Shown piece after piece: positions 53,734 to 61,899 of a stretch of DNA of 64,000 bases (the first letter of the stretch is position 1; the number at the start of each line of letters is the position of its first letter). Both the position numbers and the translations under genes were made by a program. Origin of the DNA: Nocardioides xinjiangensis. GTDB taxonomy: Bacteria > Actinomycetota > Actinomycetes > Propionibacteriales > Nocardioidaceae. The notes under the pieces are model-generated. The model did not search any database and was not told the origin of the DNA. It was given only the letters and a program-made list of their open reading frames with translations. Location of the stretch: NCBI RefSeq assembly GCF_017916455.1, contig NZ_JAFMSY010000001.1:975977-1039976 (forward strand). The letters run 5' to 3'.

Positions 53734-54714
53734 CTAGCCGACGGGGGCCGGCACTGGGCCCGCGACGGTGCGTCTCGGGCGCGGCACGAGGTCCAGGACG
53801 GACGCCGTCGCGGACTTCACGACGCGCCGAGCAGCGGCGTGCTCGAGGTCGGAGAGCTTGAGGCTGTCAGCGTCGCGTGAGACGCACAGGTCGCGCAGGC
53901 TGAGCTCGAGCGCGATGGTCAGCTGGTGGTCGTCGACGTGCTCACCGTGCCGGGCGCGGCGCGGCACGAGCACCGGGAACGTGCCGTTCTCGAGCGCCAT
54001 CAGCGCGATGCCGGTGCCGGCGTGCGCGACCACGACGTCAGCCTCCGCTATCGCGGCGGCCATCTCGGCGGACGGCACGGATGGGCGTGCGTCGATGCCG
54101 AGGCCGCTGACGTCGGTGGCTCCGGTCTGCCAGAGCACCTCGGTGCCGGCCGGCACCAGCGGCACCAGGCGCTCGACGAGGCGGCGGAACCCGTAGCCCT
54201 CCTGCGTCCCCAGGCTCACGACCATCCGCGAGACCGGCCGCGGTGCCTGCTGGACGGACTCGTAGAGCTCCCACGGCGACGCGAGGTAGGTCCAGCGGCG
54301 CGTGTGCAGCGCCGTCGACTGGCTGAAGGTCCGCACGCCCGGCATCATCGCCAGCATCCGACCCGATAGCGACGGCGCGTCGTACCTCGTCGCCGACTCG
54401 ATGTAGACCGTCTCGATGTTGCGCATCCGGGCCTGCGGCAGCACCGCCAGGGCCAGGGCGGCGCCTGTGCTGACCACCAGCGTGACGGCGTACTGCTCGA
54501 ACAGCACGCGGCACCGGGCGGCGTTGTGCATCACCGCGGCCGGGTCGCGTGGCGGGCAGGGCTCGGTCCAGTGCACGACCTCGCCGGCGAGCAGCGACTC
54601 GGTCTGCGGGGTGCGCGGCGTCACCCACACGACGTCCTCGACGTCCAGGCGCGGGCGCAGGGTGTGCAGCTGCATGATGTGGCCGCCGTCATTGGCGACA
54701 AGGAGCACGGTCAC
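53734..54714 (-). CDS. Glycosyltransferase with fused Alg14- and Alg13-like halves
   Basis: 326 residues from the GTG at 54714 (GGAGG upstream), overlapping the preceding GT2 gene by 4 bp. The N-terminal half (VTVLLVANDGGHIMQLHTLR, the Gly-Gly-His loop) resembles Alg14/EpsE; the C-terminal half (RMVVSLGTQEGYGFRRLVER near 190, VVVAHAGTGIALMALENGTF, then PVLVPRRARHGEHVDDHQ) resembles the GT28 catalytic domain of Alg13/EpsF. In many polysaccharide loci these are separate genes; here they form one polypeptide. It should transfer a sugar onto a lipid-linked acceptor with the membrane-binding part in the first half. Confidence 0.82.
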   Translation of the reverse strand: MTVLLVANDGGHIMQLHTLRPRLDVEDVVWVTPRTPQTESLLAGEVVHWTEPCPPRDPAAVMHNAARCRVLFEQYAVTLVVSTGAALALAVLPQARMRNIETVYIESATRYDAPSLSGRMLAMMPGVRTFSQSTALHTRRWTYLASPWELYESVQQAPRPVSRMVVSLGTQEGYGFRRLVERLVPLVPAGTEVLWQTGATDVSGLGIDARPSVPSAEMAAAIAEADVVVAHAGTGIALMALENGTFPVLVPRRARHGEHVDDHQLTIALELSLRDLCVSRDADSLKLSDLEHAAARRVVKSATASVLDLVPRPRRTVAGPVPAPVG

Positions 54715-55586
54715 GCTGACCTCCCGGTAGCACTGGTCGGATCGAGCGGCACGCGCGAGCTCTCGTCGCGCTGCCAGGTGGTGTCGCCGGTCCGAGAAGC
54801 GCGCTGGGCGCCGATGGTCGCCGCCACGTGCACGGCGAGGAACACGATTGCCGGGCCTGCCAGCCGCGGCTGTCGCAGCACGAGTCGCGCCAGCGTGCCC
54901 GGGGTGGTGCGGGACGTCGCGCGACGCGTGCCGTTGGCGTCGGCCTCCCGGTTGCCGGTCACGATGCGGATGCGCCGGCGGACGAGGTCGGCGAGGGTGC
55001 GCGGCGGGCGGACGACGGCGACCGCCTCCTCGACCACGAGCCGCTCGCTGTCGTCGAAGGCCTCGGACATCGCGAGGTCGTCGCCCAGCGCGGGCGGCAG
55101 GGCATCGAGACGGCGCTGGCCCTCCGCGGTCACGACCACGACGCCCCGGCCGAAGAGCCCGCTCGCGACCTGCGGGAGCTCCTCCCACACGTCGTAGAAC
55201 CAGCGCACCGGCCACGAGCACCCTTCGCGCGGCACGACCCGGCGGGGCGCTGCGGCGAGCGCCTCACCGGAGCTGAGCACTCGGACCAGGTGCAGCACGT
55301 CCTCACCGCTCAACTCGATGTCCGCGTCGAGGTGGACCCGGGGGAAGACGTGCACCGCCGCGTTGCCCACGCGGACGGCCTCGACCTTCGACGGCTGCGC
55401 AATCTCCAGGACCCGCACGGGCGGCTCGCAGGCGCGTGCGCGCCCGGCGGTGTCATCGGTGCACCCGTTGGCGACCACGACCACGTCGAGCCGACCGGCG
55501 TCGACGCCGCGCCTGAGCGCAGCCAGGGTCCGGCCGATCGTCGCGGCCTCGTTGTGCGCCGGGATGACGACGCCGACCTCAGCCAT
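54711..55586 (-). CDS. Glycosyltransferase, GT2 family with C-terminal membrane helix
   Basis: 291 residues. VGVVIPAHNEAATIGRTLAA is the GT2 nucleotide-binding start and VVVVANGCTDDTAGRARA the second strand; HLDADIELSGEDV supplies the DxD metal motif near residue 87. A hydrophobic helix around 255-275 (LAGPAIVFLAVHVAATIGAQ) suggests membrane association. It overlaps the Alg14/13-like glycosyltransferase by 4 bp, so the two form an operon. Donor and acceptor are unknown. Confidence 0.85.
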   Translation of the reverse strand: MAEVGVVIPAHNEAATIGRTLAALRRGVDAGRLDVVVVANGCTDDTAGRARACEPPVRVLEIAQPSKVEAVRVGNAAVHVFPRVHLDADIELSGEDVLHLVRVLSSGEALAAAPRRVVPREGCSWPVRWFYDVWEELPQVASGLFGRGVVVVTAEGQRRLDALPPALGDDLAMSEAFDDSERLVVEEAVAVVRPPRTLADLVRRRIRIVTGNREADANGTRRATSRTTPGTLARLVLRQPRLAGPAIVFLAVHVAATIGAQRASRTGDTTWQRDESSRVPLDPTSATGRSA

Positions 55587-55746
55587 CCATCACTCCGCTC
55601 CCCCGTGCGGACGGACCGCCCGTCCGTCGGTCATCGTGGTGCGCCGCGTCCGCCCGTTGACGCGCCGGCGGGGGCTTTGCCACATATTGGTGAGGCTGCC
55701 GGCGGCCGCCCGTCTGCGCTGGCGGCCTCGGCGTCGCGCCGGGCCG

Positions 55747-56466
55747 TCAGGTCGGGTCGGCCGTGCTGAACGTGATGTCGGCCGAGCGCAGGTCGCGCAG
55801 CGAGAGCAGCAGCGCGTGCAGCTCGAGGAGCGACCACGTGTCGTCGAGGGCCGTGCCGCCCGAGGCGGCCCGAAGCACCTGGTAGACGTTCCAGGGCTCA
55901 CGGCGCATCTCGGCGTGCAACGTGTTCCTCAGCACGGGCTGCAGGAAGTCCTGCTGCTCCCCGGGCGACGACCCGTACCGGTAGTGCAGCGGCGTCCTGC
56001 TGCGGTAGCCCAGCTCGCGCAGCATCTGCCAGTCGACCGCCATGACATGATCGACGCGACGGTCCGTGCCGGTCTCGACCGCGGCGACCGACGTACGGGC
56101 GGCCGCACCGACGGCGTCGACGAGCTCCTCCTCCAACGGGAGGGACACCACCTCGACGCGGCGACGGTCGTCGGCGATCTCGACGAGCATCACCGACTCC
56201 ACGGCTTGCTCCCCCGGCAGCCACGACACGTCGCCGCCGGCCGCGTCGGCCGACGCGGGGTTGGCCTGCAGCGGACGGGTGCCGACCATGAGCACCGTCT
56301 CCCCCGCTGCTGCGGGCGGCCGAGCGCCGAGGTCGGCGAAGGCGCCCTCGATGCGGTCGAGCCGCCCCACCACGCTGACCTCCAGCGCGGCGACCACCGC
56401 GACCAGCACGACGACGGTGCCCACGAGCAGCCTCCGTGTCGTCCGGCCATGGGCGCCAGCAGCCAC
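55747..56466 (-). CDS. Divergent LytR-CpsA-Psr (LCP)-like protein
   Basis: 239 residues. One membrane helix (LLVGTVVVLVAVVAALEVSV near residue 12-32) is followed by an extracytoplasmic LCP-like domain: ESVMLVEIADDRRRVEVVSL, VDHVMAVDWQMLRELGYRSR, then LHYRYGSSPGEQQDFLQPVL. LCP proteins attach polymers from lipid carriers to peptidoglycan. The canonical SIPRD motif reads SLPLE here, so the Arg and Asp that bind the pyrophosphate and Mg are missing and activity is doubtful. It may be a receptor or a degenerate transferase. It is upstream of two glycosyltransferases, with an operator-like site near its start. Confidence 0.72.
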   Translation of the reverse strand: MAAGAHGRTTRRLLVGTVVVLVAVVAALEVSVVGRLDRIEGAFADLGARPPAAAGETVLMVGTRPLQANPASADAAGGDVSWLPGEQAVESVMLVEIADDRRRVEVVSLPLEEELVDAVGAAARTSVAAVETGTDRRVDHVMAVDWQMLRELGYRSRTPLHYRYGSSPGEQQDFLQPVLRNTLHAEMRREPWNVYQVLRAASGGTALDDTWSLLELHALLLSLRDLRSADITFSTADPT

Positions 56467-56518
56467 GTCGTCCCCCTCCGCCGATGCCTCGACGCTAGGG
56501 CGCCGGGCCTGCCACTAC

Positions 56519-56534
56519 ATGCCCCATACGGGGG
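56519..56534 (+). promoter_or_regulatory. Operator-like palindrome, copy 7
   Basis: ATGCCCCATACGGGGG, fitting CCC-N6-GGG. It lies 53 bp upstream of the LCP-like gene start and 20 bp from the pth stop, at the right boundary of the accessory locus. Confidence 0.5.
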
Positions 56535-56553
56535 AGGCTGCTGGGCGCGTGGA

Positions 56554-57165
56554 TCAGGAGTTGAAGCGCTGCTGGGTCTTCTCGAGGCCGTCGGTGATCA
56601 GCGACTCGACCGCGTCGGCGGCGTCGGACACCTGGAACGGCAGCTCCTTGCGCTCGGCTGCGGAGTAGTTGGACAGCACGAAGTCGGCGACGTCCTGGCG
56701 GCCCGGCGGGCGGCCGATGCCGGCTCGCACGCGGTAGAAGTCGCCGGTGCCCAGCGAGGACCGCATCGACTTGAGCCCGTTGTGGCCGTTGTCGCCACCG
56801 CCGAGCTTGATCCGCAGCGTGCCGAAGGCGATGTCCAGCTCGTCGTGGATCGCGATGACGTGGTCGGGCTCCACCTTGTAGAAGGTGGCGAGCGCCTTGA
56901 CCGGGCCGCCGGACTCGTTCATCCAACCGCGGCCGCGGGCGAGCACGACGCGGGGCCCGCCCAGCGACAGGCGGCCCTCGACGACGTCGGCGCGGCCCGT
57001 CTTGTGCGCGCGCCAGCTAGCCTTCCCCGGCGGTGAGCCCATCCGCCGGGCGAGCTCGTCGGTGACCATGTAGCCGATGTTGTGCCGGTGACCGGCGTAC
57101 GCCGGGCCGGGGTTGCCGAGGCCGACGACGAGCCACACGTCCGAGGCGTCACTCACGGCACTCAT
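56554..57165 (-). CDS. pth: Peptidyl-tRNA hydrolase
   Basis: 203 residues. Recycles tRNA from prematurely released peptidyl-tRNA. Motifs: WLVVGLGNPGPAYAGHRHNI, with the catalytic His in HRHN, WMNESGGPVKALATFYKV, HDELDIAFGTLRIKLGGGDN with the catalytic Asp, and GHNGLKSM. It is the first housekeeping gene to the right of the accessory locus, where mfd is its usual neighbour. A 21-bp inverted repeat separates it from rplY, although pth-rplY are usually adjacent. The start at the ATG at 57165 matches the family length. Confidence 0.94.
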   Translation of the reverse strand: MSAVSDASDVWLVVGLGNPGPAYAGHRHNIGYMVTDELARRMGSPPGKASWRAHKTGRADVVEGRLSLGGPRVVLARGRGWMNESGGPVKALATFYKVEPDHVIAIHDELDIAFGTLRIKLGGGDNGHNGLKSMRSSLGTGDFYRVRAGIGRPPGRQDVADFVLSNYSAAERKELPFQVSDAADAVESLITDGLEKTQQRFNS

Positions 57166-57204
57166 CCAATCAGTCGACTCGGCGCTGGTGCGCACCGAAA
57201 TGGC

Positions 57205-57256
57205 GTCGAGTCGGCGCTTGTGTCCGGATCCCGCTGGACACAAGCGCCGACTCGAC
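57205..57256. repeat. Perfect 21-bp inverted repeat between pth and rplY
   Basis: The arms are at 57205-57225 and 57236-57256 around a 10-base loop (GGATCCCGCT); the left arm begins GTCGAGTCGGCG and ends TTGTGTCC, and the right arm is its exact complement. An imperfect third copy (GTCGACTCGGCGCTGGTG) lies at about 57174. It could be a mobile palindromic repeat or a strong terminator; no transposase is nearby. Confidence 0.8.
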
Positions 57257-57283
57257 GGGGTCAGCAGGCGCAGATGCGCCGGG

Positions 57284-57946
57284 TCACTCGGAGTCGGTGC
57301 CCTCGGCGTCGGCCTCGGCGTCCGCGGACGCCGGGGCGTCGTGCTCGATGCCGGCGTCGGCCTCGGCGCTCTCCAGCTCCGCCTCGAGGGCCTCGGCGGA
57401 GATCTGCTGGGTCACGTTGACGATGAGCAGCTCGTCGTCGGCGAGCAGCGTGGTGCCCGAGGGGAGGGCGAGGTCCTTGGCGAGGACCTGGGTGCCGACC
57501 TCGGCGCCCTCGACCGACACCTCGAAGAACTCGGGGATGTGGGTGGCCTCGGCCTCGACGGACACGACGGCGTTCTCGTTGACCACGAGGGTGTCCGCGG
57601 CGGCCTCGCCCACGACGTGGATCGGGACCTCGACGGTGACCTTCTCGCCGCGCACGACGGCGACGAAGTCGATGTGCTCGATGACACGGCGGATCGGATC
57701 GACCTGGACGTCCTTGGTCAGCGCGAGCTGCTCGGAGCCGTCGACGTCGAGCGACAGCAGGGCGTTGGCGCCGCCGTGCTTGAGGGCCATCATGGTCTGG
57801 TGTCCCGGCAGGATGAGGTGGACCGGCTCGTTGCCGTGGCCGTAGATGACGGCGGGGATCTTGTTCGCGCGGCGGATGCGGCGAGCCGCGCCCTTGCCGA
57901 ACTCGGTGCGCGACTCGGCGGCGATCTTCTCGGGGGCAGACATCAT
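57284..57946 (-). CDS. rplY: 50S ribosomal protein L25/general stress protein Ctc
   Basis: 220 residues. The N-terminal L25 domain (KIAAESRTEFGKGAARRIRR, then ANKIPAVIYGHGNEPVHL) binds 5S rRNA; the C-terminal TL5-like domain runs from VTVEVPIHVVGEAAADTL to the end, followed by a ~40-residue acidic Ala/Glu/Asp tail. Two ATGs overlap the start (57946 and 57943); the second has a better 6-base spacing after GGAG. The long domain form is typical of actinobacteria. It belongs to the prs-rplY-pth neighbourhood. Confidence 0.93.
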   Translation of the reverse strand: MMSAPEKIAAESRTEFGKGAARRIRRANKIPAVIYGHGNEPVHLILPGHQTMMALKHGGANALLSLDVDGSEQLALTKDVQVDPIRRVIEHIDFVAVVRGEKVTVEVPIHVVGEAAADTLVVNENAVVSVEAEATHIPEFFEVSVEGAEVGTQVLAKDLALPSGTTLLADDELLIVNVTQQISAEALEAELESAEADAGIEHDAPASADAEADAEGTDSE

Positions 57947-58204
57947 GTTCTCCGTACGTGGGGCTGGTCAGGTCGTCGGCCCCTGCGTCGTGGGGCCCGG
58001 TTCGCGGGCCTCGGGGGCCGGAGACGACGAACGCCGCGCTCCGGATCGTGGGCGCGGCGCGGTGAGGCGTTCCGGCCCAGTCGATCACGGAGTCCCGGTC
58101 GTGCGGGCTCCCTCGCCGAGGCAACCCCGGAACTCTAGACCCGCACGAGGCGCCGGGTCGAATCCCGGGTGCTCGACCCGAGGAGCGACGCCTAGGGTGT
58201 CCCG

Positions 58205-60625
58205 GTGCCCCTGATGCTGCCCGAGGCGCGTGAGCGCGCCGACCTGCTGACCGACGTCCACACCGAGCTCCACCTCGACCTGACCTCGACCGAGGACTTC
58301 GCCGTCGAGGCCACCATCTCGTTCCGGTGCACGAAGCCGGGCGCGTCGTCGTTCCTCGAGCTCACCGGCGGCACGGACGTCACCCTCGACGGCCGCCCGG
58401 CGCCGTACGCCGACGGGCGCATCGCGCTGACGGACCTCGCGGAGACCAACACGGTCCGCGTCACCGCGCGGATGCCGTACGTCCACGACGGCGACGGCAT
58501 GACCGAGACGATCGACCCCGCGGACGGCGAGCGCTACGTCTGCGCGCACACCTCGATGGACATCACCCAGAAGGTGATCCCGTGCTTCGACCAGCCCGAC
58601 ATCAAGTCGACGTTCTCGCTGTCGGTGACGGCCCCCTCGCACTGGACGGTGCTGGCGAACGGCGCGCTGGCGTCGCGCTCGACGGGCGGGACGGCCGACA
58701 CGTGGGTCTTCGAGCAGACGCCGCCGTTCTCGTCCTACCTGTTCACCCTCGTCGGTGGACCGTGGGTGTCGGTGACCTGGGACGAGCCGTACGCCCCGGC
58801 GCCGGGCGGCACGCTGCCGTTCGGCTGGCACGCGCGCGCCTCGCAGGAGCGCGAGCTGCGGCGTGACGCCGAGGAGCTGCGCCGCATCACCAGCGCGTGC
58901 TTCCAGCACTACACGACGGTCTTCGAGCCGGAGTACCCCTACGCCGACTACCAGCAGGTCTTCGCGCCCGGCCTCAACTGGGGCGCCATGGAGTTCCCCG
59001 GCTGCGTGGTGTTCCGCGACCAGGCGCTCGTCCAGGGCACGCCGACCGAGCTCGAGCGCGAGTGGATGGCCTCCGTCATCGCCCACGAGATGGCCCACAT
59101 GTGGTTCGGCGACCTCGTGACGATGAAGTGGTGGGAGGACTCCTGGCTCAACGAGTCCTTCGCCGACTTCATGGGCTACGACGTCGCCGGCGTCGCGGCC
59201 GGATACACCGACACGTGGACGTCCGCCGCCATCACGCGCAAGCCCACCGGCTACCGGGCCGACCGACGCCGCTCGACGCACCCCATCGCCGAGGACACCG
59301 AGAAGATCGTCGACGTCGACACCGCGTTCGCGAACTTCGACATGATCACCTACGCCAAAGGCAACGCGGCGCTCGCCCAGCTCGGCCACTGGCTGGGCGA
59401 GGAGGACTTCCTGGCCGGCGTCAACAGGCACCTGTCGTCCCACGCGTTCGGCAACGCCGACCTGGCCGACTTCCTCGACTCCCTCGACGCGGCCAGCGAC
59501 CTCGACGTCCGCGCGTGGGCGGCCGCCTGGCTGCGCACGACGGGCTTCGACACCCTGGTCGTGACCAGGGACGGGGACGTCCCGGTGCTCACGCGCGAGG
59601 GCTCGCGACCGCACCGCCTCACCGTGTCGGCGTACGACGACGCGATGCGCCTCGTGGACTCCCGCGACGTGCACCTGGGCGCCGAGCCGGTGCGGCTCGA
59701 GGACTTCGCCGGGCGCGTCGTGGTGCCCAACTCCGGCGACGAGACGTTCGCGGTGATCCGCCCGGACGAGCAGTCCTGGGCCGCGATCACGGCAGGGTTG
59801 TCGTCGGTGGAGTCGCAGCTGACCCGGGCGATGCTGTGGTGGACCGCCGTCGACCTCACCGAGTCCACGGTCATCGGGGTCGGCGAGCTGGTCGCCCTGG
59901 CCGACCGGCACCTGCGCCCGGAGCGCCACCCGCTCGTCTTCGAGGGCGTCATGAAGGCCCTCCAGGCGGTCGTGCGGCGCTACGACGAGCCGGCCGAGGT
60001 CGCCGCCCACCTCGCGGTGGTGGCCGACATCGCGCGGGGCGCCGTCGACGGCGGTGACCCGGCCCTCGCGCCCGGCGCCTCCCGCGTGCTGGCGCGGCTC
60101 AGCGCGGACCGCGACTTCCTCGTCGGCTGGCTGGCACGCGACGGCGTGGACCCGAGCGTGCGGTGGGCGGCGGTGCACCGGCTCGCCGAGCTCGGCGACC
60201 CCTCGCACATCGACCCCGAGTCCGAGCGCGACAAGTCGGTCGCGGGCCACCACGCCGCCCTGACGGCTCGCGCCGCGGTGCCCACCGAGGCGGCCAAGGC
60301 GGAGGCCTGGTCCCGCCTGATGAGCGGCGAGCTCGGCAGCCACGAGTTCGACGCCGTGGGCGCGGGCTTCTGGGGCTGGGAGCAGGGCGACCTGCTGCGG
60401 CCCTACCTCGACCGCTACGTCAGCGACGGCCTCGACCTCGCGCGCCGGTCGGGCCAGGCGATGGGCGACGTCATCGGCGACGCCTTCCCGCGGCTGCCGC
60501 TCACCGAGGGCGTACGCCGGGAGCTGCGCGCCGCGGTCGCCGCCGCCCTCGCGACCGGCGACGTGCCGACGGTGCTGGCGCGGTCGTGGAACGACTCCCT
60601 CGACGACCTCGACCGCACGCTCTGA
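58205..60625 (+). CDS. pepN: Aminopeptidase N (M1 family)
   Basis: 806 residues, a zinc metalloprotease that trims N-terminal residues in the cytoplasm. The HExxH-18-E site is HEMAHMWFGDLVTMKWWEDS with H294, E295, H298 and zinc ligand E317 in NESFADF. The exopeptidase motif reads WGAMEFPGCVVFRD: the Asn of GAMEN is Phe, an unusual change. The catalytic Tyr region follows (FDMITYAKGNAAL), and the C-terminal ERAP1-like domain fills the rest. The start is a GTG at 58205. It stands alone, flanked by palindromic repeats downstream. Confidence 0.93.
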   Translation: MPLMLPEARERADLLTDVHTELHLDLTSTEDFAVEATISFRCTKPGASSFLELTGGTDVTLDGRPAPYADGRIALTDLAETNTVRVTARMPYVHDGDGMTETIDPADGERYVCAHTSMDITQKVIPCFDQPDIKSTFSLSVTAPSHWTVLANGALASRSTGGTADTWVFEQTPPFSSYLFTLVGGPWVSVTWDEPYAPAPGGTLPFGWHARASQERELRRDAEELRRITSACFQHYTTVFEPEYPYADYQQVFAPGLNWGAMEFPGCVVFRDQALVQGTPTELEREWMASVIAHEMAHMWFGDLVTMKWWEDSWLNESFADFMGYDVAGVAAGYTDTWTSAAITRKPTGYRADRRRSTHPIAEDTEKIVDVDTAFANFDMITYAKGNAALAQLGHWLGEEDFLAGVNRHLSSHAFGNADLADFLDSLDAASDLDVRAWAAAWLRTTGFDTLVVTRDGDVPVLTREGSRPHRLTVSAYDDAMRLVDSRDVHLGAEPVRLEDFAGRVVVPNSGDETFAVIRPDEQSWAAITAGLSSVESQLTRAMLWWTAVDLTESTVIGVGELVALADRHLRPERHPLVFEGVMKALQAVVRRYDEPAEVAAHLAVVADIARGAVDGGDPALAPGASRVLARLSADRDFLVGWLARDGVDPSVRWAAVHRLAELGDPSHIDPESERDKSVAGHHAALTARAAVPTEAAKAEAWSRLMSGELGSHEFDAVGAGFWGWEQGDLLRPYLDRYVSDGLDLARRSGQAMGDVIGDAFPRLPLTEGVRRELRAAVAAALATGDVPTVLARSWNDSLDDLDRTL

Positions 60626-60649
60626 GGTCGGGGGCTCGGGGCTCTCGCG

Positions 60650-60735
60650 AATCCCCCGCTTAGGCGGGGGATTGCGAACTTATGGGGGCGTGCAGACCCC
60701 GGGAAGTTCACGATCCCCCGCTCAAGCGGGGATTC
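60650..60735. repeat. Two palindromic hairpins between pepN and prs
   Basis: Hairpin 1: AATCCCCCGC (60650-60659), loop, GCGGGGGATT (60664-60673). Hairpin 2: ATCCCCCGC (60713-60721), loop TCAA, GCGGGG (60726-60731). The segments between them, TTGCGAACTT and AAGTTCACGA, are also roughly inverted, so the whole block is a symmetric BIME-like element. It lies in a convergent gap and may also serve as a two-way terminator. Confidence 0.75.
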
Positions 60736-60763
60736 CTGGGGCGGGTGGGGCGACGGCCGGGGG

Positions 60764-61744
60764 TCAGGCGTGGCCGTCGAACATCGACGTCACGGACCCG
60801 TCCTCGAAGACCTCGCGGATGGCCCGGGCGATGAGCGGGGCGATCGAGAGGGTCGTCAGCTTGTCGAACTGCTTGTCCGCGGGGATCGGCAGGGTGTTGG
60901 TGACGACAATCTCCGTGGCGGAGGAGTTCTTGAGGCGGTCGACGGCCGGGTCGGACAGGATCGGGTGGGTCGCGGCGATGATGACGCCCGCGGCGCCCGC
61001 GGCGACGCACGCCTCGGCGGCCTTCACGATCGTGCCACCGGTGTCGATCATGTCGTCGGCGAGGATGCAGATCTTGCCTGCCACCTCACCCACGACGCGG
61101 TTGGCGACGACCTCGTTCGCCACGTCGATGCGGCGGGTCTTGTGGATGAACGCCAGCGGTACGCCGCCGAGGCGGGCCGACCAGCGCTCGGCGACCTTGA
61201 TCCGGCCGGCGTCGGGCGAGACGACGGCGATGGGCTGGTCGCCGTACTTCTCCTTGACGTAGTCGGTGAGGATCGGCAGCGCCATCAGGTGGTCGACGGG
61301 GCCGTCGAAGAACCCCTGGATCTGGTCGGCGTGCAGGTCGACGGTGATCAGCCGGTCGGCGCCGGCGGTCTTGAACAGGTCGGCGACGAGGCGGGCCGAG
61401 ATGGGCTCGCGGCCGCGGTGCTTCTTGTCCTGGCGGGCGTAGCCGTAGAACGGCATGACGACCGTGATCCGCTTGGCCGAGGCGCGCTTGAGCGCGTCGA
61501 CCATGATCAGGTGCTCCATGATCCACTCGTTGATCGGAGCCGTGTGGCTCTGGATCACGAAGGCGTCGCACCCGCGCACGGACTCCTCGTAGCGGACGTA
61601 GAGCTCGCCGTTGGCGAAGGCCCGCGCGTCCTGGGGGACGAGCCCGGTCTCGAGGAGGTCGGCGACCTCCTGGGAGAGCTCCGGGAACGCCCGGCCACTG
61701 AAGACCATCAGGTTCTTCTCGGTGGTCCGCTTCATTCCGGTCAC
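60764..61744 (-). CDS. prs: Ribose-phosphate pyrophosphokinase
   Basis: 326 residues. Makes PRPP from ribose-5-phosphate and ATP. KNLMVFSGRAFPELSQEVAD opens the N-terminal domain; RASAKRITVVMPFYGYARQD and KKHRGREPISARLVADLF contain the ATP site and flexible loop, VVSPDAGRIKVAERWSARL the ribose part, and ADDMIDTGGTIVKAAEACV the PRPP-binding loop. The GTG at 61744 gives VTGMKRT, matching the conserved actinobacterial MTG-K start and having AGGAG upstream; the ATG at 61735 is an alternative. It is convergent with pepN across the palindromic block. Confidence 0.95.
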   Translation of the reverse strand: MTGMKRTTEKNLMVFSGRAFPELSQEVADLLETGLVPQDARAFANGELYVRYEESVRGCDAFVIQSHTAPINEWIMEHLIMVDALKRASAKRITVVMPFYGYARQDKKHRGREPISARLVADLFKTAGADRLITVDLHADQIQGFFDGPVDHLMALPILTDYVKEKYGDQPIAVVSPDAGRIKVAERWSARLGGVPLAFIHKTRRIDVANEVVANRVVGEVAGKICILADDMIDTGGTIVKAAEACVAAGAAGVIIAATHPILSDPAVDRLKNSSATEIVVTNTLPIPADKQFDKLTTLSIAPLIARAIREVFEDGSVTSMFDGHA

Positions 61745-61899
61745 GCGACGCGACTCCTGGCTCGGGGGATCGTTCGGAGGTGCTGGGAAGAAGTCTGACC
61801 CACGGTCGCGCCTCGTCCCAACCCCGGGGGTCACCCGTGGAACGAATCCGTCCCGTTCACAGGCCGTTCAGATGGCCACAACCTGGCGGACAGACTCCG

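Noticed and set aside
58155..58179. TpsiC-arm-like GGGTCGAATCCC segment suggesting a tRNA
   Set aside because: Only a 7-bp stem (GGGTCGA/TCGACCC) is present. No acceptor, D or anticodon arms can be folded around it.
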